In this document: one piece after another, positions 35,351 through 43,838 of the stretch
Layout of the letters: every line of letters begins with the position of its first letter
Position numbering within the stretch: position 1 is the stretch's first letter
Source of the DNA: Martelella radicis
GTDB lineage: Bacteria; Pseudomonadota; Alphaproteobacteria; Rhizobiales; Rhizobiaceae
Direction of reading: 5' to 3'
Length of the DNA stretch: 64,000 bases
Assembly: GCF_014196625.1 (NCBI RefSeq)
Contig: NZ_JACIDZ010000011.1
Location: 1 to 64,000 of the forward strand
Made by a program: the position numbers and the translations under genes
Notes under the pieces: model-generated
What the model was told of the DNA's origin: nothing
Database searches by the model: none
The model's input: the letters and a program-made list of their open reading frames with translations, nothing else

Positions 35351-36346
35351 ATGCGAAAGATCACGCTTTCCCAGGCCGTGAACGAGGCGTTGGCGGAGGA
35401 ACTGCGCCGCGACCCCACGACCTTCATCATCGGCGAGGATATCGCCGAGGCCGGCACGCCGTTCAAGGTCTTGTCCGGTCTTGTCGAGGAGTTCGGAACC
35501 GAGCGGATCATCGACACGCCGATTGCCGAGCCGGGCTTCATGGGCCTTGCCGTCGGCGCGGCCATGACCGGTTCGCGGCCGATCGTCGACCTGATGTTCG
35601 GCGACTTTCTGTTCCTGATCATGGATCAACTCTGCAACCAGGCGGCCAAGATCCACTACATGTCCGGCGGCAAGCTCAACGTGCCGCTGGTGGTGCGCAC
35701 CAATCTGGGAGCGACGCGGCGCTCGGCCGCCCAGCATTCCCAGTCGCTGCATGCGCTTGTCGCCCATATTCCGGGGCTAAAGGTGGCGTTGCCGTCCTCC
35801 GCCTATGAGGCCAAGGGGCTGATGAAGACGGCGATCCGCGACAACAATCCGGTCGTCATCTTCGAAGACAAGCTGATGTATAACGACAAGGCCGAGGTGC
35901 CGGAGGAGGAATATCTGATCCCCTTCGGCGAGGCCGCGATCCTGCGCGAGGGTCGCGACATCACGCTTGTCGCGACGTCTTCCATGGTGCAGGTGGCACT
36001 GGCTGCGTCCGACCTCCTGGCAAAGGACGGGATTTCGGCGGAGGTCATCGATCCGCGCACCATCGTGCCGCTGGACGAGGAAACCATCCTCAACTCGGTG
36101 AAGAAGACATCGCGGGCCATGGTGATCGACGAGGGGCACCAGAGCTTCGGCATCACCGGCGAGATCGCCAGCCGCATTTCCGAGAAGGCCTTCTATCATC
36201 TCGATGCGCCGGTGCTGCGCATGGGGGCGATGGATGTGCCGGTACCCTTCTCGCCGGCGCTTGAGGACATCACCGTGCCGACGCCGGAACGGGTGGCCGA
36301 AAAGGCGCGGCTTGCAGTCGGCGGGGAGCTTTTCCATGCCGCATGA
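35351..36346 (+). CDS. 2-oxoacid/acetoin dehydrogenase E1 component, beta subunit
   Basis: A 331-residue E1 beta subunit (PdhB/AcoB family), with GEDIAEAGTPFKV, DTPIAEPGFMGLAVGAAM and the C-terminal transketolase domain (VIDPRTIVPLDEETI, VIDEGHQSFG). Twelve bases after E1 alpha with a clear ribosome site (GAGGAGGAAAACCC). Its end overlaps the E2-scaffold gene by 11 bases, so the complex subunits are translationally coupled. Confidence 0.88.
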   Translation: MRKITLSQAVNEALAEELRRDPTTFIIGEDIAEAGTPFKVLSGLVEEFGTERIIDTPIAEPGFMGLAVGAAMTGSRPIVDLMFGDFLFLIMDQLCNQAAKIHYMSGGKLNVPLVVRTNLGATRRSAAQHSQSLHALVAHIPGLKVALPSSAYEAKGLMKTAIRDNNPVVIFEDKLMYNDKAEVPEEEYLIPFGEAAILREGRDITLVATSSMVQVALAASDLLAKDGISAEVIDPRTIVPLDEETILNSVKKTSRAMVIDEGHQSFGITGEIASRISEKAFYHLDAPVLRMGAMDVPVPFSPALEDITVPTPERVAEKARLAVGGELFHAA

Positions 36347-37691
36347 GGTGATAATGCCGGCGCTCGGCATGGCACAGGATACCGGCAAGATCGTCCGCTG
36401 GCTGAAGAAGAGCGGCGAGCCCGTTTCTTCCGGCGAGGCGATCATGGAGGTGGAGACCGACAAGGCGGTGATGGAGGTCGAGGCCGAGGCCGGCGGCTTT
36501 CTGAGCGCCGTATCAGCCGGTGATGGCGAGGATGTGCCGGTCGGCTCCGTCGTTGCCGTGATCGTCGAAAACGAGGCTGACGTTCGGGAAGCCGTGTCCG
36601 GAGCGCCTGAAGCGCTTGAAGCGAATGCGGAGGAGCACGAGGGTGAGGCTGATGAAGAACCCCTGCCGGAGGGCGCGGAGATCATCATGCCCGCGCTCGG
36701 CATGGCGCAGGACACCGGGCTCATCGTCAACTGGTGCAAGGACGCAGGTGACAAGGTTTCTGCAAGCGACATCCTGCTGGAAGTCGAGACCGACAAGTCG
36801 GTGATGGAAGTCGAGGCCGGCCATGACGGCTATGTCGCTGCTATTCTGGCAGATGCCAGCGAGGCCGTTCCCGTCGGCTCGGTGATCGCCGTGATTTCGG
36901 CGGAAAAGCCGGAAAGGCCGGTGCGGCGCAGCGCCAAAGCCGCGCCTCAGCCACAGGCGGCACCTGCCGCAAAAGCGGAAGACGCGGCTTCAGACAACAG
37001 CAATGCTCCGTCGAAGCCCAAGGGGCCAGCGAGACCCGTCGCTCCGGTCGAAGGCCGTATCCTCGCCTCGCCGAAAGCGCGGCGGCTGGCGCGGGAGCAG
37101 GGCCTTGATCTGACGCGGCTCGCCGAGGAGGGCGTGGCCCAGCCCTATCATGTGTCCGACCTTGAAACCTTGCGCGGACTGGGCGCACGGGTAGGCACTT
37201 CGCCTGCTGCTGCCCCGGCGAACCTGCCGCTGCATATCGAGGCGCGGGTTCCGGCTTCAGGCTTTGCGGCCCTGCTGGACTGGCTGCGAAAGGAGACGAC
37301 CGATGCGCCGTCATCGTCCCGGATCTGGCTCGGCTTCGCCTCCGCCGCCCTGCGCAGCGCCGATGCGAGGGAGAGGATCGTCGTTGGGATCGACGCGCCG
37401 GGCTCCGGCGTCGCGCGCTTTGTCGATGCGGACCGCAAGCGCCTTGGCGCGACACTTGAGGAAACCGAAGACGGTGAGGCGGACATCATCCTGCGCGACC
37501 TGACGGGCTCTGCGGTGATCCGCGCGACGGCCCGGGCCGAAACGGCGCCGGTCCTGACCATCGGTCGCGACCGCGAGGATTTTCTCATCGGCTTCGACTA
37601 CCACGACAGTCAGTTGAACGAGGCGGCGGCCCTTGCCTTTGTCACCGGGTTCGCCGGGCGTCTCGAAGAGCCGCTGCGGCACCTTCTTTGA
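36336..37691 (+). CDS. E2-like scaffold: two lipoyl domains, E3/E1-binding domain, degenerate acyltransferase domain
   Basis: A 451-residue protein. Lipoyl domain 1 (residues 2-80, lipoyl-lysine K43 in EVETDKAVMEVEA) and lipoyl domain 2 (115-189, K154 in EVETDKSVMEVEA) are followed by an Ala/Pro linker (191-240), a peripheral-subunit-binding domain (242-277, ILASPKARRLAREQGLDLTR) and a short C-terminal region (about 295-451). That region ends like an E2 core (AGRLEEPLRHLL), but the catalytic HxxxDG box is lost: FDYHDSQLNEAA stands at its place. It is therefore probably inactive as acyltransferase and resembles eukaryotic protein X. The missing activity is encoded at 39140. Confidence 0.82.
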   Translation: MPHEVIMPALGMAQDTGKIVRWLKKSGEPVSSGEAIMEVETDKAVMEVEAEAGGFLSAVSAGDGEDVPVGSVVAVIVENEADVREAVSGAPEALEANAEEHEGEADEEPLPEGAEIIMPALGMAQDTGLIVNWCKDAGDKVSASDILLEVETDKSVMEVEAGHDGYVAAILADASEAVPVGSVIAVISAEKPERPVRRSAKAAPQPQAAPAAKAEDAASDNSNAPSKPKGPARPVAPVEGRILASPKARRLAREQGLDLTRLAEEGVAQPYHVSDLETLRGLGARVGTSPAAAPANLPLHIEARVPASGFAALLDWLRKETTDAPSSSRIWLGFASAALRSADARERIVVGIDAPGSGVARFVDADRKRLGATLEETEDGEADIILRDLTGSAVIRATARAETAPVLTIGRDREDFLIGFDYHDSQLNEAAALAFVTGFAGRLEEPLRHLL

Positions 37692-37707
37692 TTATTGGAG
37701 CCATGTG

Positions 37708-39138
37708 ATGGATTTTACCAATCTCTATATCGACGGAAACTGGCGTGAGGCCGCAAGCAGCGAGCGCTTCGACGTCATCAACCCGGCCACCGAAGAGGTG
37801 ATTGCCTCCGTCGCCTCCGCCGACACCGCCGATGCCGATCTGGCGCTCGATGCCGCCGAAAGGGCGATGGCCGAATGGCAGGCGAAAAAGCCGCGCGAAC
37901 GCTCCGAGATCCTGCGCAAGGCGTGGGAGTTGATGACCGCGCGACTGGATGATTTCGCCCGTCTCATCACGCTCGAAAACGGCAAGGCGCGGGCCGATGC
38001 CATGGGCGAGGCGACCTATGCGGCCGAGTTCTTCCGCTGGTTTGCCGAAGAAGCCGTCCGCGCCGACGGGCTGATCACCCATGCCCCGGCGTCCGGCGCG
38101 CGCATCGTCGTGCAGCACAAGCCGGCCGGCATTTCGGTTCTGGTCACGCCCTGGAACTACCCGGCCGCCATGGGCACGCGCAAGATCGCGCCGGCGCTGG
38201 CGGCAGGCTGCGCGGTGATCATCAAGCCGGCGACGGAAACGCCGCTCACCATGCTGGCGCTGATGCCGCTTCTGGAAGAAGCGGGCGTGCCCAAGGGGCT
38301 CGTCAACGTTCTGCCGTCGAGACATTCCGGCCGGATTGTCGACCACATGCTGCATGATCCGCGCGTGCGCGTGGTCTCCTTCACCGGATCCACCGGCGTC
38401 GGGCGCACCTTGCTCAAATCGGCTGCCGATCAGGTGGTCAAGCCGGCGATGGAGCTTGGCGGCAACGCGCCGCTGCTGGTCTTCGAGGATGCCGATATCG
38501 ACAAGGCGGTCGCAGGCGCCATGCTGGCGAAGATGCGCAACCTCGGCGAGGCCTGTACGGCGGCAAACCGGTTCTACATTCATGAAAAGGTCAGCGCGGA
38601 ATTCACGGAAAAATTCACCGCCGCCATGGCCGCGCTGAAACTCGGCAACGGGCTGGAGGATGGCATCGATGTCGGGCCGCTGGTCAACGCATCGACCCGT
38701 GACAAGGTCGCTGGATTCGTCGAGGACGCCGTATCGAAGGGCGCGAAAATCGAGCTTGGCGGCAGCCGGCCGAACGGCAAGGGGTTTTTCTATCCCCCGA
38801 CCGTGCTGTCCAACGTGCCGGAAACCGCCGACTGCGTGCATGACGAGATCTTCGGTCCCGTCGCGGCGCTGCAGACCTTCAGCGACGAGGAAGACGTGAT
38901 CCGCCGCGCCAATGACACCGAATATGGGCTGGTGGCCTATGTTTTCTCCGAGGACATGAAGCGCGCCATGGGCGTCTGCGAACGGCTGGAATACGGCATG
39001 GTCGGCCTCAATCGCGGCCTCGTCTCCGATCCTGCGGCGCCCTTCGGCGGGGTCAAGCAGTCCGGGCTCGGGCGCGAGGGCGGGCATGAGGGCATGCTTG
39101 AATTCATGGAAACCCAGTATATCTCGGCGGAATGGTGA
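37708..39138 (+). CDS. NAD(P)-dependent aldehyde dehydrogenase (succinate-semialdehyde type)
   Basis: A 476-residue aldehyde dehydrogenase with catalytic C283 (GEACTAANR), general base E249 (MELGGN) and cofactor loop FTGSTGVG (225-232). Overall it resembles GabD-like enzymes. It lies between the two E2-related genes, 16 bases after one and 1 base before the other, so it is part of the same transcript. Acetaldehyde from acetoin cleavage, or a semialdehyde, are possible substrates. GGAG precedes the ATG at 37708. Confidence 0.86.
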   Translation: MDFTNLYIDGNWREAASSERFDVINPATEEVIASVASADTADADLALDAAERAMAEWQAKKPRERSEILRKAWELMTARLDDFARLITLENGKARADAMGEATYAAEFFRWFAEEAVRADGLITHAPASGARIVVQHKPAGISVLVTPWNYPAAMGTRKIAPALAAGCAVIIKPATETPLTMLALMPLLEEAGVPKGLVNVLPSRHSGRIVDHMLHDPRVRVVSFTGSTGVGRTLLKSAADQVVKPAMELGGNAPLLVFEDADIDKAVAGAMLAKMRNLGEACTAANRFYIHEKVSAEFTEKFTAAMAALKLGNGLEDGIDVGPLVNASTRDKVAGFVEDAVSKGAKIELGGSRPNGKGFFYPPTVLSNVPETADCVHDEIFGPVAALQTFSDEEDVIRRANDTEYGLVAYVFSEDMKRAMGVCERLEYGMVGLNRGLVSDPAAPFGGVKQSGLGREGGHEGMLEFMETQYISAEW

Positions 39139-39139
39139 C

Positions 39140-40045
39140 ATGAGCGACAAGGATTTCATCGCAAGCCCGGCCGTCGTGGCCTATGCCGGACGCAAGGGCG
39201 TCGACCTTTCCGACGTGGCCCGAAAATCCGGCCGCACCAATCTGGCGCGCGAGGATGTCGATCAGCATATGGATGGCTCCGCGCCAACTGGCCCCAGTGC
39301 CGGCGGGGGAGAGCAGAGGTACTGGGATGTCGACCACGCCGCCTTCGGCTCGGTTACCGAGGAGCCGGTGACGCGGATCGCGAGCCTTGCCGCCGACAAT
39401 CTGTCTGCCGCCAACCGGATGATCCCGCAGGTCACCCATCACGATCGCGCCGACATGCGCGCGCTCGAAGCCTTTCGCAAGAGCCTCAAGGCGGAGGCTT
39501 CGGCCAAAGGTCTGAAGCTCACCGCGCTTGCCTTTCACATCCAGGCGCTAGCGCTCACGCTCGATGCCTTCCCGCTGTTCAATTCATCGCTGTCGGCAGA
39601 CGGCAAGGTGTTGATCCGCAAAGAATATTGCCATATCGGCGTTGCCGTGGACACACCGCACGGGCTGATGGTGCCGGTGATCCGGGACGCGGACCGCAAG
39701 GGGCTGTGGCAGATCTCCGCCGAAATCGCTGATCTGGCGAAGAGGGCCGGCGAGCGCAAGCTTCGGCCCGATGAAATGGGCGGGGCTTCGATGTCCGTTT
39801 CCAATCTCGGCGGCATTGGCGGCACGGCGTTCACGCCGCTCGTCAACCCGCCGGAGGTGGCCATTCTCGGCATCACGCGGGCGGAAACCGTTCCAGTCTG
39901 GGAGAACGAGTCCTGGCAGCCGGTGCTGATGGCGCCGCTTGACCTTTCCTATGATCATCGGGTGATCAACGGCGCCGATGCCGCGCGGTTCCTGGCCCAT
40001 TATGCCCGGTTGCTCGCCGACCCGCGCCGGATGCTGTTCGCCTGA
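39140..40045 (+). CDS. Free-standing E2 acyltransferase without lipoyl domain
   Basis: A 301-residue protein consisting of a peripheral-subunit-binding domain (residues 5-45, FIASPAVVAYAGRKGVDLSD) and a complete 2-oxoacid dehydrogenase acyltransferase domain (about 70-301) with catalytic H273 in DHRVING. The aspartate of HxxxDG is asparagine (N277), a variant also known from Azotobacter vinelandii PDH E2. No lipoyl domain is present, so it must take acyl groups from the lipoyl domains of another protein, most simply the one at 36336. The C terminus FLAHYARLLADPRRML is typical. The ATG at 39140 follows the ALDH stop by one base. Confidence 0.85.
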   Translation: MSDKDFIASPAVVAYAGRKGVDLSDVARKSGRTNLAREDVDQHMDGSAPTGPSAGGGEQRYWDVDHAAFGSVTEEPVTRIASLAADNLSAANRMIPQVTHHDRADMRALEAFRKSLKAEASAKGLKLTALAFHIQALALTLDAFPLFNSSLSADGKVLIRKEYCHIGVAVDTPHGLMVPVIRDADRKGLWQISAEIADLAKRAGERKLRPDEMGGASMSVSNLGGIGGTAFTPLVNPPEVAILGITRAETVPVWENESWQPVLMAPLDLSYDHRVINGADAARFLAHYARLLADPRRMLFA

Positions 40046-40061
40046 GGTTTTCGGGACGACC

Positions 40062-40079
40062 CATCCTGCAACGAGGATG
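40062..40079. terminator. Small hairpin between convergent E2 and hpaR genes
   Basis: CATCCT (40062-40067) pairs with AGGATG (40074-40079) around a 6-base loop, in the 34-bp gap between convergent stops. No T tract; weak terminator candidate. Confidence 0.3.
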
Positions 40080-40607
40080 TCACGCCGCCGCGCCCGGCCC
40101 GTCCTCGCTTTTCGCGCGTTCGGACAGCGTGTCGAGCACGAATTCCAGATCGTTCAGGAGCGCCTGGATCCTGTCGCGGCCGAGAAGCGCCTCGATCTCG
40201 TTATAGATCGCGACGCTGTCCTTCGAGGCGGTGCGGATCAGCGCCTTGCCCTCGTCAGAGAGCTGAACGATCGTGTGCCGCCGGTCGGCCGGGTCCTTGC
40301 TCACCACAATGAGGCTGCGCGTTTCCAGCGCCTTCAGGATACGCGTCAGGCTCGGCGGCAGCACGCAGGCCGCCTCGGCGAGCTTGGAGGCATCGAGGGA
40401 GCCTGCCTCGAACAGCACGCGGATGACCCGCCACTGCTGCTCCGTCACGTCATATTTCCTCAGCATCGGCCGGAACAGTTCCATGACCGCCTCGCGGGAA
40501 CGCAGAAGCGCGATCGGCAGGGTTCGCCGCGTCTCGGCAAGCTGAAACCCGTCGTAATAGACGGGTGTCTCCCGCGTTGCGCCTTCAGCCCGGTTTTCGT
40601 TCGCCAC
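40080..40607 (-). CDS. hpaR: MarR-family repressor of homoprotocatechuate degradation, HpaR
   Basis: A 175-residue MarR protein of the HpaR subgroup. Residues 70-125 hold the winged helix (ASKLAEAACVLPPSLTRILK, then wing DPADRRHTIVQLS). The family's N-terminal block TRRTLPIALLRSREAVMELF is present. GTG start at 40607 with GGGGAGA upstream. It is divergent from hpaF, and an inverted repeat lies between the two. In E. coli HpaR represses the meta-cleavage operon until a pathway aromatic acid binds; the same is expected here. Confidence 0.86.
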   Translation of the reverse strand: MANENRAEGATRETPVYYDGFQLAETRRTLPIALLRSREAVMELFRPMLRKYDVTEQQWRVIRVLFEAGSLDASKLAEAACVLPPSLTRILKALETRSLIVVSKDPADRRHTIVQLSDEGKALIRTASKDSVAIYNEIEALLGRDRIQALLNDLEFVLDTLSERAKSEDGPGAAA

Positions 40608-40675
40608 GTTGTCTCCCCTCGATTTTCATTCTCTTCCTCATGTTGAAAAAAAACCGGCTTGACAAGAGACTAAAA

Positions 40676-40691
40676 ACTTAACACGTTAAGT
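40676..40691. promoter_or_regulatory. Candidate HpaR operator before hpaF
   Basis: ACTTAAC-AC-GTTAAGT is a perfect inverted repeat with 7-bp arms and a 2-base centre, in the hpaR/hpaF divergent region. A TTGACA box lies just upstream at 40659-40664, so binding here would cover the promoter. A related element lies at 48703-48718. Confidence 0.65.
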
Positions 40692-40810
40692 GTATAAGCG
40701 GTTCCGGCGTGATTGACCATGGGTTTCTCATGCGGAACTGCCGAAAAGAGAGCGGTTCACGCTGTGCGTGGAAACGCTCTCTCCGGCGGAGACGGGCTGG
40801 GAGGAGCAAC

Positions 40811-41203
40811 GTGCCACATCTGAGACTTGAATATTCGGCGCCTCTGGCGCTGGAGACGGACATGGCCGGGTTGTGCCAGGCCCTGCGCGCGGCTCTGGCC
40901 GAGACCGGCGTCTTTCCGCTTGCCGGCATCCGCGTGCGCGCCTTTGCCGCCGATGCCTATGCAATGACCGACGGCAATCGTGACGACCGTTTCCTTGCCA
41001 TGGTGCTGACCGTCGGCGAGGGGCGCTCCGAGGCGGCTCTGCATGAAGCGGGCGCGCATGTCTTTAAGGTCGCCAAGGCGCATCTCGCTGACCTGATGGC
41101 GCGCGGCCATCTGGCGCTTTCGCTCGACATCGCCGAAAGCCGCTCGGCCTTGAGCTTCAAGGATAATCCCATTCACGCCCGTCTTTCTGCCCGAAAGGCC
41201 TGA
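40811..41203 (+). CDS. hpaF: 5-carboxymethyl-2-hydroxymuconate isomerase HpaF
   Basis: A 130-residue tautomerase-superfamily enzyme. The GTG start at 40811, with GGAGGAG in front, puts proline at position 2 (PHLRLEYS), which becomes the catalytic N-terminal Pro-1 after removal of Met. Length and ending match HpaF/CHMI (about 126 residues). It isomerises 5-carboxymethyl-2-hydroxymuconate to the 2-oxo form. Upstream in-frame starts (from 40709) would destroy the Pro-1 arrangement. First gene of the hpaFED-gabD-GHI operon. Confidence 0.85.
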   Translation: MPHLRLEYSAPLALETDMAGLCQALRAALAETGVFPLAGIRVRAFAADAYAMTDGNRDDRFLAMVLTVGEGRSEAALHEAGAHVFKVAKAHLADLMARGHLALSLDIAESRSALSFKDNPIHARLSARKA

Positions 41204-41251
41204 ACAGCGCGGCGTCTGCGCCACGCAGGCGAACAGGAAGAGGTTTTGACC

Positions 41252-42766
41252 ATGACATCCACACTCAATGACAATATCGCCAAGGCCGAAGCCTATCTTG
41301 CCGGGTTCCGCAAGAACGGCGTGATGAACCACATCAACGGCGAGAGCGTGCCGGCGCGTTCCGGCAAGACCTTCGAAACGGTCTCGCCCGTCGATCTCGG
41401 CAAGCTTGCCGATGTCGCCCATGGCGGCGCGGAGGATATCGATGCCGCCGTCAAGGCCGCGACTGCGGCTTTCCCCGCCTGGCGGGACATGCCGGGCGCG
41501 AAGCGCCGCAAGATCCTGCATGCGGTTGCCGATGCGATCGAGGCGCGGGCCGAGGAGATCGCCTTCACCGAATGCATGGATACCGGCCAGGCTTATCGAT
41601 TCATGTCGAAGGCGGCGCTGCGCGGGGCGGAAAACTTCCGCTTCTTCGCCGACAAGGCGCCGGAGGCCTGCGACGGCAAGACGCTCAGAAGCGCGACCCA
41701 GATCAACACCACCTCGCGCCGTCCGATCGGCCCCGTCGGCGTGATCACGCCGTGGAACACGCCCTTCATGCTGTCGACCTGGAAGATCGCGCCGGCGCTC
41801 GCCGCCGGCTGCACCGTGGTCCACAAGCCTGCCGAGTTCTCGCCGATGACGGCGAAGCTCCTGATCCAGATCGCCGAGGAGGCGGGCCTGCCCAAGGGGG
41901 TGATGAACCTCGTCAACGGGCTCGGCGAGGATGCCGGCAAGGCGCTGACTGAACATCCCGGCATCAAGGCGATCGCCTTTGTCGGCGAAAGCCGCACCGG
42001 CTCGATGATCATGGCGCAGGGGGCCAAGACGCTGAAGCGCGTGCATTTCGAGCTTGGCGGCAAGAACCCGGTGATCGTCTTCGACGACGCCGATCTCGAC
42101 CGCGCCGTCGATGCGGCGGCCTTCATGATCTATTCGCTGAACGGCGAGCGCTGCACCTCGTCCTCGCGCCTTCTGGTGCAGGACAGCATCTATGACGACT
42201 TCACCAGACGCGTCGCCGAGGTCGCATCGCGCATCAAGATCGGTCATCCGCTCGATCCGGAAACCGTCGTCGGCCCGCTGATCCATCCCGTGCATGAGAA
42301 GAAGGTGCTGTCCTATTTCGATATCGCCCGCGAGGAGGGCGCGACGATTGCGACCGGCGGCGAGAAGGTGGGGACCGAGGGCTGTTATGTCCGTCCGACG
42401 CTGTTCACCAATGCCCGCAACGACATGCGCATCGCCCAGGAGGAAATCTTCGGACCCGTGCTGACCGCCATCCCTTTCAAGGACAGGGACGAGGCGCTGA
42501 AACTTGCAAACGACGTGCAATACGGGCTTTCCGCCTATCTGTGGACGGCAAGCCTCGATACCGCGATCTTCATGACCGAGCGGCTGGAGGCCGGCATGAT
42601 GTGGGTGAATTCGGAAAATGTCCGGCATCTGCCGACCCCCTTCGGAGGCGTGAAGAGTTCCGGCATCGGCCGCGACGGCGGCGACTGGTCGTTTGAATTC
42701 TACATGGAAACGGTCAATGTGGCCTTCCCGCGGAAGAACCAGAACGCGCCCAGGCTCGGCGCCTGA
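41252..42766 (+). CDS. hpaE: 5-carboxymethyl-2-hydroxymuconate semialdehyde dehydrogenase HpaE
   Basis: A 504-residue aldehyde dehydrogenase. Catalytic cysteine in GERCTSSSRLL, general base in FELGGKNP, cofactor-site loop FVGESRTG. The close match to HpaE blocks (ITPWNTPFMLSTWKIAPAL, EFYMETVNVAF) and the location between hpaF and hpaD support the assignment. It oxidises the ring-cleavage semialdehyde to the muconate that HpaF isomerises. ATG at 41252 follows GGAAGAGG. Confidence 0.88.
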   Translation: MTSTLNDNIAKAEAYLAGFRKNGVMNHINGESVPARSGKTFETVSPVDLGKLADVAHGGAEDIDAAVKAATAAFPAWRDMPGAKRRKILHAVADAIEARAEEIAFTECMDTGQAYRFMSKAALRGAENFRFFADKAPEACDGKTLRSATQINTTSRRPIGPVGVITPWNTPFMLSTWKIAPALAAGCTVVHKPAEFSPMTAKLLIQIAEEAGLPKGVMNLVNGLGEDAGKALTEHPGIKAIAFVGESRTGSMIMAQGAKTLKRVHFELGGKNPVIVFDDADLDRAVDAAAFMIYSLNGERCTSSSRLLVQDSIYDDFTRRVAEVASRIKIGHPLDPETVVGPLIHPVHEKKVLSYFDIAREEGATIATGGEKVGTEGCYVRPTLFTNARNDMRIAQEEIFGPVLTAIPFKDRDEALKLANDVQYGLSAYLWTASLDTAIFMTERLEAGMMWVNSENVRHLPTPFGGVKSSGIGRDGGDWSFEFYMETVNVAFPRKNQNAPRLGA

Positions 42767-42832
42767 TCAATCAAGACACAACCGGGAAAGGGCGCTGGAG
42801 GACGGCGCTTCCTTTCCGGCGAGGAGGAAAAC

Positions 42833-43813
42833 ATGCCTATCCCAGCAGCCAATCTCTATCCGCCCTTCAATATCGTGCGCCTGTCGCATGTCGAGTTCGC
42901 CGTCACCGATCTTGCCGCGAGCCGGGCTTTCTATGTCGACACGCTCGGCCTGCAGGTCACCGATGAGGATGCGAGCACGATCTATCTGCGCGCCATGGAA
43001 GAGCGCGGTCATCACTGCATCATCCTGAGCAAGGCGGAGGAGGCACGCGCGCGCTATCTCTCCTTCAAGGTCTATGCCGAGGAGGATCTCGACAAGGCGC
43101 ATGACTGGTTCAAGGCGCAAGGCAAGCCGGCCGAATGGGTCGAACGGCCCCATCAGGGACGGACGCTCTCGACCGTCGACAATTTTGGCGCGCCTATCGA
43201 ATTCTATTTCAAGATGGAACGCCTGGAGCCGATCCACCAGAAATACGCGCTCTATCACGGGGTGAAGCCGCTCAGGATCGACCATTTCAACTGCTTCAGC
43301 CCCGATGTCGACGCATCCGTCGCCTTCTACAACGAGATCGGTTTCCGCGTGACGGAATATACCGAGGACGAGGAGACCGGAAAGCTCTGGGCCGCCTGGA
43401 CCCATCGCAAGGGCGGCGTGCACGACATCGCCTTTACCAACGGGCGCGGGCCGCGCCTGCACCACACCGCCTTCTGGGTGCCGACGCCGCTCAACATCAT
43501 CGACCTCTGCGACCTGATGGCGACGACGGGCTATGTCTCGAACATCGAGCGCGGCCCCGGCCGCCACGGCATTTCCAATGCCTTCTTCCTCTACATCATC
43601 GATCCCGACGGCCACCGCATCGAGATCTACTGCTCGGACTACCAGACGGTCGATCCTGATCTCGAGCCGATCAAGTGGGACCTGAAGGACCCGCAGCGCC
43701 AAACGCTCTGGGGCGCACCGGCGCCGAAGAGCTGGTTCGAGCACGGCTCGCTGTTTGCCGATGTGGAGCCGGAGGAGCCGCTGCTGAAGGCCCAGCCGAT
43801 CATCGCACCCTGA
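42833..43813 (+). CDS. hpaD: 3,4-dihydroxyphenylacetate 2,3-dioxygenase, VOC (type I extradiol) form
   Basis: A 326-residue extradiol dioxygenase of the vicinal-oxygen-chelate fold, with two betaalphabeta modules per half. Metal ligands H151 (IDHFNCF), H211 (LHHTAFW) and E264 (RIEIYCSDY) correspond to the H-H-E triad of Brevibacterium HPCD and Arthrobacter MndD, which use Fe(II) or Mn(II). It cleaves homoprotocatechuate next to the ring hydroxyls. E. coli-type clusters use the unrelated LigB-type enzyme here, and such a gene is also present at 47835. Confidence 0.87.
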   Translation: MPIPAANLYPPFNIVRLSHVEFAVTDLAASRAFYVDTLGLQVTDEDASTIYLRAMEERGHHCIILSKAEEARARYLSFKVYAEEDLDKAHDWFKAQGKPAEWVERPHQGRTLSTVDNFGAPIEFYFKMERLEPIHQKYALYHGVKPLRIDHFNCFSPDVDASVAFYNEIGFRVTEYTEDEETGKLWAAWTHRKGGVHDIAFTNGRGPRLHHTAFWVPTPLNIIDLCDLMATTGYVSNIERGPGRHGISNAFFLYIIDPDGHRIEIYCSDYQTVDPDLEPIKWDLKDPQRQTLWGAPAPKSWFEHGSLFADVEPEEPLLKAQPIIAP

Positions 43814-43838
43814 TTGCAACCGCTCGAAGGACAGGACA

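Noticed and set aside
40608-40810. Consensus -35/-10 promoter for hpaF
   Set aside because: TTGACA at 40659 is clear, but the only good TATAAG (40693) is 28 bases further, too far for a normal spacer, so only the operator-like repeat is reported.
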